Made by a program: the position numbers and the translations under genes
Shown here: piece after piece, positions 1 through 7,497 of the stretch
How positions within the stretch are numbered: the first letter of the stretch is position 1
Layout of the letters: every line of letters begins with the position of its first letter
The notes under the pieces: model-generated
What the model saw: the letters and a program-made list of their open reading frames with translations, nothing else
Database searches by the model: none
What the model was told of the DNA's origin: nothing
Assembly (NCBI RefSeq): GCF_000374625.1
Contig: NZ_KB894769.1
Span: 62,001 to 126,000, forward strand
Source: Allobrachymonas chironomi DSM 19884
GTDB taxonomy: Bacteria > Pseudomonadota > Gammaproteobacteria > Burkholderiales > Burkholderiaceae_C
DNA length: 64,000 nt
Reading direction: 5' to 3'

Positions 1-125
1 CAATCGGTCTGCACCTGGTCACCCCGCCCGGCCGCAGCCGGCCAGCCCGGGTCCAGGCTTTCATGGACTACCTGATCGAACGCCTGACTCGCGATCCGCG
101 CTGGCTGCCGGCCAGAGCCTCCTGA
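1..125 (+). CDS. LysR-type transcriptional regulator, C-terminal end (partial)
   Basis: Only the last 40 codons are in the window, read in frame from base 3 to a TGA at 123-125. The peptide contains LVTPPGRSRPARVQAFMDYL, the usual end of the effector-binding domain of LysR regulators that act on aromatic or redox genes. The DNA-binding domain and target genes lie outside the window. The family call rests on this short tail alone. A hairpin at 171-199 follows it. Confidence 0.7.
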   Translation, partial: IGLHLVTPPGRSRPARVQAFMDYLIERLTRDPRWLPARAS

Positions 126-170
126 AGCAAGCCGCCAGGCCATGCCTGGGCAATGTGTCGATCCCAACAG

Positions 171-199
171 CAAGCCCGCCCAAAAAATGGGCGGGCTTG
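171..199. terminator. Inverted repeat between convergent genes, probable terminator
   Basis: A perfect 11-bp stem (CAAGCCCGCCC / GGGCGGGCTTG) closes on an A-rich 7-nt loop. It lies between the LysR tail (plus strand) and the small exported protein (minus strand). No strong T-run follows on either side, so it may work in both directions but weakly. Confidence 0.6.
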
Positions 200-245
200 T
201 CAAAAGCGGCAACACTGGCAGCCACGGCCACCAGTACCGTCAGAT

Positions 246-518
246 TCAGGTGCGCGGCTCGCTGGTCTCTGCCGGAGCAGCAGTTTCGGGCTGGCCGACA
301 TCAGGAGCATCCTGCGCCTGATCCGTCAGGCCAGGCATCGGCGCGCCCAGGGCAGCATCGGCGGAGGACGGCTGACCCGATACGGAACTGCCGCTGGCCG
401 CAGCCGATGCGGTGGGTGCTACTGCGTCGGCAGCAGTGTCGGAAGTGGCGGCCATGACCGAGGTGCCGGCAAGCAGCAACAGGGAAGCGAGCAGAGAAGG
501 GATACGTGTGTTTTTCAA
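246..518 (-). CDS. Small Ala-rich exported protein, TTG start
   Basis: A 90-residue protein of unknown function. The first ~24 residues form a clear signal peptide (Lys-Asn-Thr-Arg, a Leu-rich core, then SVMAA), followed by a low-complexity Ala/Ser/Thr/Pro/Asp tail with no cysteine. I start it at the TTG at 516-518 because AAGGAG sits five bases upstream and the signal peptide begins there. A longer in-frame reading to 599 would bury the signal peptide. It is probably a periplasmic or secreted protein. No family was recognised. Confidence 0.6.
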   Translation of the reverse strand: MKNTRIPSLLASLLLLAGTSVMAATSDTAADAVAPTASAAASGSSVSGQPSSADAALGAPMPGLTDQAQDAPDVGQPETAAPAETSEPRT

Positions 519-1032
519 AACAACTCCTTGGAGTGGAACAACACTGACCGTTGGCACCTGCGCTGCGTTTTGTCGGACAGCGCGTGCTGGTGCGTGCACG
601 GCCAGCCCCTCGAACCTTAGTCATGACCAATAGGCTGCTTGTGCTGGAATGTGTCACCGGTAAGCTGATGCACGGCCGCCACGGAGCCGCCGGCAGCGCC
701 TGTGCGAGCAGGCTGCTGGCCCATGTTTCCTCTGGCTGTGCGCCCATTTTCCGGGCTTGCAGGGCGTTCAAGCTGACACTTTTCTGTCAAATGTAATGAC
801 ACAGGGACTTACCAAAACACGACCGATATGTGGAGCATCCATGGCCTGCTCCCCGCCCGATAACGCTACACGGCGCTCCCGCCCCATGCCACGTAAGGGA
901 GACATCCAGTCGATCCATCCCCCTGTCGGCGAAAAATCCCGATGTCCCGGTCTGTAAACTACAAGGTATCCACCCCTTGAACCTGCCTGCAACGGCCGCA
1001 TGCGCCCCTGCGCAAGCCAGAAGGAGCCTGAC
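519..1032. other. Gene-free stretch between divergent genes
   Basis: About 510 bases between the minus-strand exported protein and the plus-strand orphan gene. No frame here looks protein-like. The only structure I see is TGTCA and TGACA arms separated by 7 bases at 785-801, a possible weak operator. Both flanking promoters should lie here, but no convincing -35/-10 pair was found. Confidence 0.4.
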
Positions 1033-1578
1033 ATGAGCACCGAACAAAAAACCGCACACCGCTACAGCCCCCACCCCATCGGGCACTACATCAGGAATAT
1101 CAAAGGCGAGACTTCAGGCTATTTCAAGTACCCCGAGGCTTGGAATCTGGCCTGGCTGTCACATGACTGGGAAAAGGGCTACCCGGAGGATGCTGCTGGG
1201 TTGCACCAGAGGGTGATGGACACTGTGAATTTTGGACACGCCAAACTGGAGCCTTACGAACCCAACGGCGGAGAGAAGGAAAAGATTCCTCTGCCGGAGG
1301 ATGTGGGGATGGAACGCAAAATGGGGGCACTCTTTTGGTGTCCCACCGTTGAAGGGTGTATGGCGTTCATGAGGCTCGTCATCAAGCAGTACCAGAAGTA
1401 CCCCCTCCCCATCTACTCCGAAGAATGGGTGAAGACCATTGAACACCGCGCAAAGCACCACTGCCTGCAGGACGCCACCGCCCAGTCCCTGATGGACAGC
1501 GCCGACCAGCCCATCACCGGACAGGCCGAGAAACTGGCGCAGATGGCGCTGGACAAGATCATGGGCAAGCCGGCATGA
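1033..1578 (+). CDS. Hypothetical protein, 181 residues, no recognised family
   Basis: The ATG at 1033 follows AAGGAG (1021-1026) at good spacing, which favours it over the upstream in-frame ATG at 1000. The protein is soluble-looking, rich in Trp, Tyr, His and Lys, with no signal peptide and no membrane segment. It contains GYFKYPEAWNLAWLSHDW near residues 28-45 and two separated cysteines. Arg is coded by AGG three times (1093, 1210, 1372), a codon the neighbours rarely use, and composition looks less GC-rich, suggesting recent acquisition. A hairpin follows the stop at once. Function unknown; an accessory cargo gene is possible but unproven. Confidence 0.75.
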   Translation: MSTEQKTAHRYSPHPIGHYIRNIKGETSGYFKYPEAWNLAWLSHDWEKGYPEDAAGLHQRVMDTVNFGHAKLEPYEPNGGEKEKIPLPEDVGMERKMGALFWCPTVEGCMAFMRLVIKQYQKYPLPIYSEEWVKTIEHRAKHHCLQDATAQSLMDSADQPITGQAEKLAQMALDKIMGKPA

Positions 1579-1579
1579 G

Positions 1580-1611
1580 GGTTCCGCCCTGCAGCACAGG
1601 GCCTGGGAACC
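1580..1611 (+). terminator. Stem-loop directly after the orphan gene
   Basis: GGTTCC-GCCCTG pairs with CAGGGC-(CTG bulge)-GGAACC around a 5-nt loop. It begins two bases after the stop codon at 1578. No T-run follows, so it could be a terminator or an mRNA 3' stabiliser. Confidence 0.4.
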
Positions 1612-1675
1612 ACGGCCGCCCGGGCTGAAAACCAGCAGTACTGGCAACAGGACACCTCTCCAGCACCCAGGCAAG

Positions 1676-1708
1676 AAAAAAGCACCTAGGGCAAACGCCG
1701 CCAAGTGC
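1676..1708 (-). terminator. Probable terminator of tRNA-Lys
   Basis: On the minus strand an imperfect GC-rich hairpin with GCAC/GTGC ends is followed by TTTTTT (A-run at 1676-1681 on plus). It lies about 20 bases past the 3' end of tRNA-Lys. Confidence 0.5.
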
Positions 1709-1729
1709 ATGTTTCTCTTGTATATCGGG

Positions 1730-1805
1730 TGGTGGGTCGTGCGTGACTCGAACACGCGACCAACGGATTAAAAGTCCGCTGCTCTACCAACTGAGCTAAC
1801 GACCC
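1730..1805 (-). tRNA. tRNA-Lys (anticodon UUU)
   Basis: A complete 76-nt cloverleaf. The acceptor stem GGGTCGT pairs with ACGACCC, the D-arm is TAGCTCAGTTGGTAGAGCA, the anticodon loop CTTTTAATC gives anticodon TTT, the T-loop is GTTCGAGTC, and CCA is encoded. Adenosine 37, the t6A/ct6A site, follows the anticodon. It is transcribed on the same strand as tcdA and lies 38 bases past the tcdA stop. Confidence 0.97.
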
Positions 1806-1842
1806 ACTCGATTCTGTTCTCTTGTTGATCACAGAAGCTGAA

Positions 1843-1872
1843 ATTATAGACTGGTTTTTTCTGTCTTGGCAA
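1843..1872 (-). promoter_or_regulatory. Sigma70 promoter for tRNA-Lys
   Basis: On the minus strand TTGCCA (1867-1872) and TATAAT (1843-1848) are separated by 18 bases, with an A-rich spacer. The -10 overlaps the tcdA stop codon. Predicted transcription start is about 30 bases before the mature tRNA. Confidence 0.65.
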
Positions 1873-2650
1873 GACTTGTGGAAATTTTTTTCAACATCCA
1901 GCCCGCAGCCGCCATGCCAAAGCTCGCCGTAACAGCCACGGCAGAGCCGTAACCACTGCAGTTGAGACTGCCGTCAAGGCTGTCGGCTCCGGCTTCGCAG
2001 GCTTCGGGCATGCGCACCGGCTCGCGGCTGAACACGCAGGCCACGTCCATGCGTTTGCCGTCACGTGGCGCGTCATGCTGCTTGCGCAGGCGATAGCGCA
2101 GCTGCGCCAGCAACGGGTCGTGGGTCACGCGCGACAGGTCATCGATCTGCATCAGCTCGGCCTGCTGCTTGCCGCCGGCCGCCCCCACCGTGATGAAGGG
2201 CAGCTTGTGACGGCGCGCCCAGGCCGCCATGACAGTCTTGGCCGCCATCTGGTCACAGCAGTCGATCACGCCATCGACATCGGCCGGCACCAACCCCAGC
2301 CAGTTGTCGGGATCGACAAAATCATCGATCAGGCAAACCTGACAATCCGGGTGGTAGCCGGCAATGCGCTGCTGCATGGCCTCGATCTTGGCCTGGCCCA
2401 GCGTGCCATCGGCAGCGTGGATCTGGCGGTTGATATTGGATTCGGCCACATGGTCCATGTCCACCAGCGTCAGCCTGCCGATGCCGGTGCGCGCCAGCGC
2501 CTCGGCGGCCCAGGAACCGACGCCGCCAATACCGACGACCAGCACATGCGCCGCCGCGATGCGGGCCGCGCCCTCCTGGCCATACAGTCGCGCCACGCCG
2601 CCAAAACGGCGTTCGGCATGCACCTGCACGGGAAGCGCCATGGTGTCCAT
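1844..2650 (-). CDS. tcdA: tRNA threonylcarbamoyladenosine dehydratase TcdA (CsdL)
   Basis: An E1-like (ThiF/MoeB-fold) enzyme that uses ATP to cyclise t6A at position 37 of ANN-reading tRNAs to ct6A. The 268-residue protein has the nucleotide-binding GIGGVGS at 40-46, followed by the family pattern LVDMDHV...NINRQ. The C-terminal half carries SREPVRMPEA and a Cys-containing GSLNCSGYGSA typical of TcdA. The ATG at 2650 overlaps the cpoB stop as TGATG; an in-frame GTG lies one codon upstream. It ends the tolB-pal-cpoB run. Its product is expected to modify the tRNA-Lys encoded just downstream. Confidence 0.93.
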   Translation of the reverse strand: MDTMALPVQVHAERRFGGVARLYGQEGAARIAAAHVLVVGIGGVGSWAAEALARTGIGRLTLVDMDHVAESNINRQIHAADGTLGQAKIEAMQQRIAGYHPDCQVCLIDDFVDPDNWLGLVPADVDGVIDCCDQMAAKTVMAAWARRHKLPFITVGAAGGKQQAELMQIDDLSRVTHDPLLAQLRYRLRKQHDAPRDGKRMDVACVFSREPVRMPEACEAGADSLDGSLNCSGYGSAVAVTASFGMAAAGWMLKKISTSLAKTEKTSL

Positions 2651-3417
2651 CACTTCAGGCGGGCCAGACGCTCGCGCCCCACGCCAGCCGCCTCGGAGGA
2701 CGGATAGCGTGCAATCAGCTGCTGCAGCGTGCTGCGCGCACCTGCCGTGTTCTTCAGGCCGACCTGGCAGTTGGCGATGGACAACATGGCTTCGGGAGCA
2801 CGCTCGTGGTTCGGTGCCTGACGCACCACCGCCTGGAAGTGCCCCATGGCCGACTGGTAATTGCGCAAGGCGTAATCGGAATTGCCCAGCCAGTAGCGCG
2901 CCGACAGCGCCTGCTCGCCACGCGGATAACGGCTCAGGTAGGCGTTGAAACCGGTCTGGGCACGTGCATAGTCGGCCTTGCGGAAATGTGCCAACGCGGC
3001 ATCGAAGACGTCCTGGCCATCGTCCGCCTCGGCGGCGCTGGCAGCAGGCTTCTCTGCGGCAGGTCGCGTTGCGGCCGGCGTGGCGGTCTTCGGCGCGGCT
3101 GCCGGCTGCTCGCTCATGGCACGCGCCAGATCGGTGTGGCGCTCCTTCAGCTCACCCAGCTCGCGTGCCAGTTGCTCCTCGCGCCCGCGTGAGCGCGCCA
3201 GGTCCGTCTGCAGGGCATCGATCTGGCCCTGCATCTGCTGCACACTGCTGCGCATGCCGCCCATTTCCTGCTGCATGGACTGGTAGCGTTCACGCAGGTC
3301 CAGGATGGCGCGGCGCGCCTCGTTGTCGCCAAACAGCTGTGCCTGCACGGGTTGCAGCGCCGCCAGGGACAGCGCCGCCACCAGCACGGCGCGCGGTTTC
3401 ATGTAAGTCGGGATCAT
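2650..3417 (-). CDS. cpoB: Tol-Pal system protein CpoB (YbgF)
   Basis: A periplasmic protein that links Tol-Pal outer-membrane constriction to peptidoglycan synthesis at division. A signal peptide starting MKPRAVLVAALSL is followed by an N-terminal coiled coil rich in Gln/Glu/Arg, an Ala/Pro linker, and a C-terminal tetratricopeptide domain (DVFDAALAHFRKADYARAQ...). Length 255 is normal. Starts at 3417 and 3402 are both possible; the signal peptide fits 3402 better, but a GAGGA lies 11 bases before 3417. The stop overlaps the tcdA start by one base. Confidence 0.93.
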   Translation of the reverse strand: MIPTYMKPRAVLVAALSLAALQPVQAQLFGDNEARRAILDLRERYQSMQQEMGGMRSSVQQMQGQIDALQTDLARSRGREEQLARELGELKERHTDLARAMSEQPAAAPKTATPAATRPAAEKPAASAAEADDGQDVFDAALAHFRKADYARAQTGFNAYLSRYPRGEQALSARYWLGNSDYALRNYQSAMGHFQAVVRQAPNHERAPEAMLSIANCQVGLKNTAGARSTLQQLIARYPSSEAAGVGRERLARLK

Positions 3418-3446
3418 TCCTTGTCCATTCCTCGATGGGGCCGGGT

Positions 3447-3941
3447 TCAGCGATAGCGGAACTCCACACGGCGGTTGCGCTCGTCATTGCCGGCACCCGG
3501 TACCGCCGGACGCTCCTTGCCGAAGCTCACCGCCTCGATCTGGCTGTCCTGCACGCCCTGCAGCACCAGGGCACGGCGTACCGCTTCGGCACGACGCTGG
3601 CCCAGCGCCAGATTGTATTCGCTGCCCCCGATCTCGTCGGTGTGGCCTTCCAGCACCACGCCGGTGCCGCGGTTGGCATTCAGCCAGCGCGCCTGGCCTT
3701 CCACCACCGGACGCGCGTCGGGGCGCACGCTGTAGCTGTCAAAGTCGAAAAACACGGTGCGCGCCACATCCTGCGGGCCACCACGGACGCCGTCGGTCGC
3801 GCCCACGCCTACCGGCGTGACGGTGCTCTGACCGGCACCGCTGCCAGCCTGGCTGCCATCGGCGTTGGCACCGGTCTTGGGTGCGGAAGAACAGGCTGCC
3901 AGTGCGGCCGTGAGAGCCAGGGTCAAGAGGGCACGTTGCAT
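3447..3941 (-). CDS. pal: Peptidoglycan-associated lipoprotein Pal
   Basis: An outer-membrane lipoprotein that binds peptidoglycan and the TolB propeller. The signal peptide ends in a lipobox LAAC with Cys17. A short Gly/Ser/Thr linker leads to an OmpA-type peptidoglycan-binding domain with VFFDFDSYSV, LEGHTDEIGG and NRRVEFRY. AGGAGA lies 8 bases before the ATG. It follows tolB by 74 bases and precedes cpoB by 29, in the usual tolB-pal-cpoB order. Confidence 0.97.
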   Translation of the reverse strand: MQRALLTLALTAALAACSSAPKTGANADGSQAGSGAGQSTVTPVGVGATDGVRGGPQDVARTVFFDFDSYSVRPDARPVVEGQARWLNANRGTGVVLEGHTDEIGGSEYNLALGQRRAEAVRRALVLQGVQDSQIEAVSFGKERPAVPGAGNDERNRRVEFRYR

Positions 3942-4015
3942 GGGTCGATCTCCTATCGATGAAGAGGTGGCACAAGGCCGGTCAAGGCAGCCTGCTGCCA
4001 GGCTGCCCGTGGTGA

Positions 4016-5305
4016 TTACTGCAGCGGGGCCCAGGCGGGCTCCCGCAATTCTCCCTGACGACCGGCCAGACGGGTCTTGATGCTGCCGTCCACCGTGGTC
4101 GTCATCAGGGTCTTCTGGCCGCCAATGCGCGTGGCATACACCAGCATGCGGCCATTCGGGGCAAAGCTCGGGCGTTCATCGTGCACGGTATCGGTCACCA
4201 GTTGCACGCTGCCATCGCGCAAATCCATCACCGCCAGCTTGAAGCCGCCGCTGCGCGTGATGTAGGCCAGCATCTGGCCATCGGCGCTCAGCGTCGGCGA
4301 GATGTTGTAGCCGCCCTGCCAGGTCACGCGCTGGGGCTCGCCACCGCCTGCCGACATGCGGTAGATCTGGGGCGCACCGCCACGGTCGCTGACAAAATAG
4401 ATGCTGCGGCCATCGGGACTGAAGCGGGCTTCCGTATTGATGCTGCTGCCGCTGGTCAGCTGGCGCGGCTGACCGCCAGTCGCCGGGATCAGGTACAGGT
4501 GCGAACCGCCATCACGCGTCAGCGTCACCAGCAGCTGGTTGCCGTCGGGCGACCAGGCCGGGGCGCTGTTCGACCCCTTGAAGTTGGCCACCTGCTGGCG
4601 CTGGCCGGTACGCACGTTGTGCACGAACACCACCGGCTTGCCCAGCTCGAAGGAGACATAGGCCAGGCGGCTGCCATCGGGCGACCAGCTCGGCGAGATG
4701 ATCGGATGGTTGCTGGCCAGCGCCGGCTGCGCCCCTTCGCCATCGGCATCGGACACCCACAGCGTATGGCGGCCCCCTGCCCTGGTCACATAGGAGAGCC
4801 GGCTGGAAAACACGCCCTGCCTGCCGGTGATCTGCTGGTAAATCCAGTCGGCAGCCCGGTGCGCGGCCAGGCGCAGGTCCGCCGGCGCCACGGTATAGCT
4901 TTGCGATCCCATGTCGCGCTGTTCCACCACATCCCACAGGCGCACCTGCAGCTGCCAGCCAGCCCCCTGGCGCTGCAGATTGCCGGCCACCAGGTAATCC
5001 GATCCCGCTGCGCGGAACGGGGCCAGCGCCGGGCGGCTGGCAGCATCGAGCTGTTCGCTGTTCACCGGAACCGACTTGAACACGCCGCTGCGCAGCAAGT
5101 CCGCCAGGATGATGGCCGACGGCTGCTGCGGCGCAGCGGTTTCGCCGCGGAACGGTGACAGCGTGATCGGGTACTGGCTGATGCCGGCACCGGTGATTTC
5201 GACACGGAACTGGGCCTGCGCCGTCAGGGACAGCAGCAGGCCGGCCAGCAGCAGCCAGAACGAACGCCACAGCGGGCGCGACAAGGGAAAGCGCAACATC
5301 GTCAT
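4016..5305 (-). CDS. tolB: Tol-Pal system beta-propeller protein TolB
   Basis: Periplasmic TolB couples TolA and Pal. It has a signal peptide (MTMLRFPLSRPLWRSFWLLL...AQA), an N-terminal alpha/beta domain, and a C-terminal six-bladed propeller shown by repeated SWSPDGSRLAY, AWSPDGNQLLV and RFSPDGRSIYF units. The frame stays open to 5461, but the start at 5305 gives 429 residues, the usual length, and puts the signal peptide first; a second ATG is at 5299. tolQ, tolR and tolA are not upstream: the next gene is the divergent msbA. Confidence 0.95.
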   Translation of the reverse strand: MTMLRFPLSRPLWRSFWLLLAGLLLSLTAQAQFRVEITGAGISQYPITLSPFRGETAAPQQPSAIILADLLRSGVFKSVPVNSEQLDAASRPALAPFRAAGSDYLVAGNLQRQGAGWQLQVRLWDVVEQRDMGSQSYTVAPADLRLAAHRAADWIYQQITGRQGVFSSRLSYVTRAGGRHTLWVSDADGEGAQPALASNHPIISPSWSPDGSRLAYVSFELGKPVVFVHNVRTGQRQQVANFKGSNSAPAWSPDGNQLLVTLTRDGGSHLYLIPATGGQPRQLTSGSSINTEARFSPDGRSIYFVSDRGGAPQIYRMSAGGGEPQRVTWQGGYNISPTLSADGQMLAYITRSGGFKLAVMDLRDGSVQLVTDTVHDERPSFAPNGRMLVYATRIGGQKTLMTTTVDGSIKTRLAGRQGELREPAWAPLQ

Positions 5306-5526
5306 ATGCAATCGGTCAGACACTGCCGACAACCGGCAGCGGATCAGGCCATGACCGGCTGGCAGCAGGCAGCCGCCAGCGGTCGGGATCGGAACATGGT
5401 AGGCCATGCCCATGACAGTCGGGCCGCTGCAGGGGTTACAAAGGGTAAGCAATCGCGACACCCTGCTGGCCGGCTCCGCTGGCAGCTGCGCACTACAATG
5501 CAGGCATCCCCTGTCACCGGACTGCC

Positions 5527-7491
5527 ATGAACGACTCTCCCCAGGGTGCTGCCAGCGCCACCACGCATCGGGGCAGCACTGCCTCCGATTTTGTTCCCAG
5601 CCAGCATTCCCTGCTGGTGCGGCTGCGCCGTGTCGCCGCCTATTTCGGGGCCGATCCCAAGTGGTGGGTGATTGCCGTGCTGGCCACCGTGCTCAGCGCC
5701 CTGACCGAACCCGCCGTGCCGGCGCTGCTCAAGCCGCTGCTGGATCAGGGCTTCACCGACGGTTCGCTCAACATCTGGCTGGTGCCGGCGGCCGTGCTGT
5801 TCCTGTTCGTGGTGCGCGGGGTCGGCGGCTTTATCGCCCAGTACGCGCTGTCCCGCATCGCCAACGATGGCATGGTCAAGCTGCGCGGCGAGATGTTCGG
5901 CCGCCTGCTCGATGCCGATCTCGGCCTGTTTGCCCGCCAGTCGGCCAGCAGCCTGTCCAACACCGTGGTCTACGAGGTGCAGAACGGCGCCACCCAGCTG
6001 GTCCAGGCCCTGATGGGCATGACGCGCGACTTCTGCACGCTGGTGGCGCTGGTCGGCTATCTGCTGTACCTGAACTGGCAGCTCACCATGGTGATCGTGG
6101 TGCTGGTCCCCGGCATGTCCTGGGTCATGCGCAAGCTGTCACGCCGCCTCTACGGCCTGGCCAAGCAGAGTCAGAAGGCCACCGACGAGCTCGCCTACGT
6201 GGTCGAGGAAAACGTGCTGGCGCATCGCATGGTGCGGCTGCATGGCGCGCAGGAGCAACAGGCCGGCCGTTTCGGTGTGCTGAGTCGCAAGCTGCGCCAG
6301 CTGGCGCTCAAGTCCACCGTGGCCAGCGCCGCCATGACACCGCTCACCCAGTCGGTCGCCGCCATCGCCCTGTCCGGCGTGCTGACGATTGCGCTGTGGC
6401 AATCGCAAAGCCTGCAGGGCAGCGAGCGCGAAGTGACGGTAGGCGGCTTTGTCGCCTTCGTCACCGCCATGCTGCTGCTGGTCGCCCCGATCCGCCGTCT
6501 GGCCGATGTCGCCAGCCCGATCACGCGTGGCGTAGCGGCGCTGGAGCGTGGCCTGGCCATGGTCGAAACCGTGCAGCCCGAGCAACAAGCCGAAACCCCC
6601 GCCGGCCAGCCGCTGCCGGCCCAGGTGCGCGGCGAGATCCGCTTTGACCAGGTCACCGTGCGCTACCCCGCGCAGGCACCCGGCGTGGCGCCGCAGGATC
6701 TGCCCAATACCATCCCGGTGGAAACCGCCGAGCCCGACGACAGCCTGCAGGCACGCGAACAGCAAGCTGCCAGCGCCGGCATTCCGCCCGAACTGGCCGC
6801 CGACGCCGATCAGGGCGCGGCGCTGCAGCAAGTCAGCCTGGACATCCACCCCGGCGAAGTCGTGGCGCTGGTCGGCCCGTCAGGATCGGGCAAGACCACG
6901 CTGGTCAACCTGCTGCCGCGCTTTGTGCTGCCCACCGGCGGCCAGGTCCGGCTCGACGGCATCGCGCTGGAACAGTGGCCGCTGGAGCGGCTGCGCGAGC
7001 AAATCGCCATGGTCAGCCAGGATGTGGTGATGCTGAACCAGACGATTGCCGCCAACGTCGCGCTGGGCCAGGAGATCGACCGCAGCCGTGTCGAACAGGC
7101 CCTCGAAGCCGCCAATCTGGCAACGCATGTGGCCCGCCTGCCGCAGGGTATCGATACCGAAGTCGGCCACAATGCAACCCAGCTGTCGGGCGGCCAGCGC
7201 CAGCGCCTGGCGATTGCACGCGCCGTCTACAAGAACGCGCCCATCCTGATCCTCGACGAGGCCACCTCGGCGCTCGACAACGAATCGGAACGCCTGGTTC
7301 AGGAAGCGCTGCAGCGCCTGATGCAGGGCCGCACCACGCTGATCGTGGCGCACCGCCTCAGCACCATCGAGCACGCCGACCGCGTGGTGGTGATGGAGCA
7401 GGGCCGCATCGTGGAACAGGGTACGCACGCCGAACTGCTGGCGCTGGGCGGTGCCTACGCCCGCCTGCAACACCACGGCCTGCAGCACTGA
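5527..7491 (+). CDS. msbA: Lipid A export ABC transporter MsbA (with NBD insertion)
   Basis: A half-transporter that flips lipid A-core across the inner membrane. The six-helix permease spans about residues 45-335; the nucleotide-binding domain has Walker A GPSGSGKT at 450-457, a Q-loop near AMVSQDVVML, the signature LSGGQRQR and a Walker B ILILDEATSALD. At 654 residues it is about 70 longer than usual. Roughly 49 of these form a Pro/Ala/Glu-rich insertion at 382-430, between the first NBD strand (TVRYP) and ALQQVSL. A TACAAT -10-like element is at 5494-5499. It converges with rng, leaving only six bases between stops. Confidence 0.93.
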   Translation: MNDSPQGAASATTHRGSTASDFVPSQHSLLVRLRRVAAYFGADPKWWVIAVLATVLSALTEPAVPALLKPLLDQGFTDGSLNIWLVPAAVLFLFVVRGVGGFIAQYALSRIANDGMVKLRGEMFGRLLDADLGLFARQSASSLSNTVVYEVQNGATQLVQALMGMTRDFCTLVALVGYLLYLNWQLTMVIVVLVPGMSWVMRKLSRRLYGLAKQSQKATDELAYVVEENVLAHRMVRLHGAQEQQAGRFGVLSRKLRQLALKSTVASAAMTPLTQSVAAIALSGVLTIALWQSQSLQGSEREVTVGGFVAFVTAMLLLVAPIRRLADVASPITRGVAALERGLAMVETVQPEQQAETPAGQPLPAQVRGEIRFDQVTVRYPAQAPGVAPQDLPNTIPVETAEPDDSLQAREQQAASAGIPPELAADADQGAALQQVSLDIHPGEVVALVGPSGSGKTTLVNLLPRFVLPTGGQVRLDGIALEQWPLERLREQIAMVSQDVVMLNQTIAANVALGQEIDRSRVEQALEAANLATHVARLPQGIDTEVGHNATQLSGGQRQRLAIARAVYKNAPILILDEATSALDNESERLVQEALQRLMQGRTTLIVAHRLSTIEHADRVVVMEQGRIVEQGTHAELLALGGAYARLQHHGLQH

Positions 7492-7497
7492 GGATTC

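Noticed and set aside
1033-1805. Integrative element bounded by tRNA-Lys
   Set aside because: No integrase and no direct repeat of the tRNA 3' end could be found near the orphan gene.
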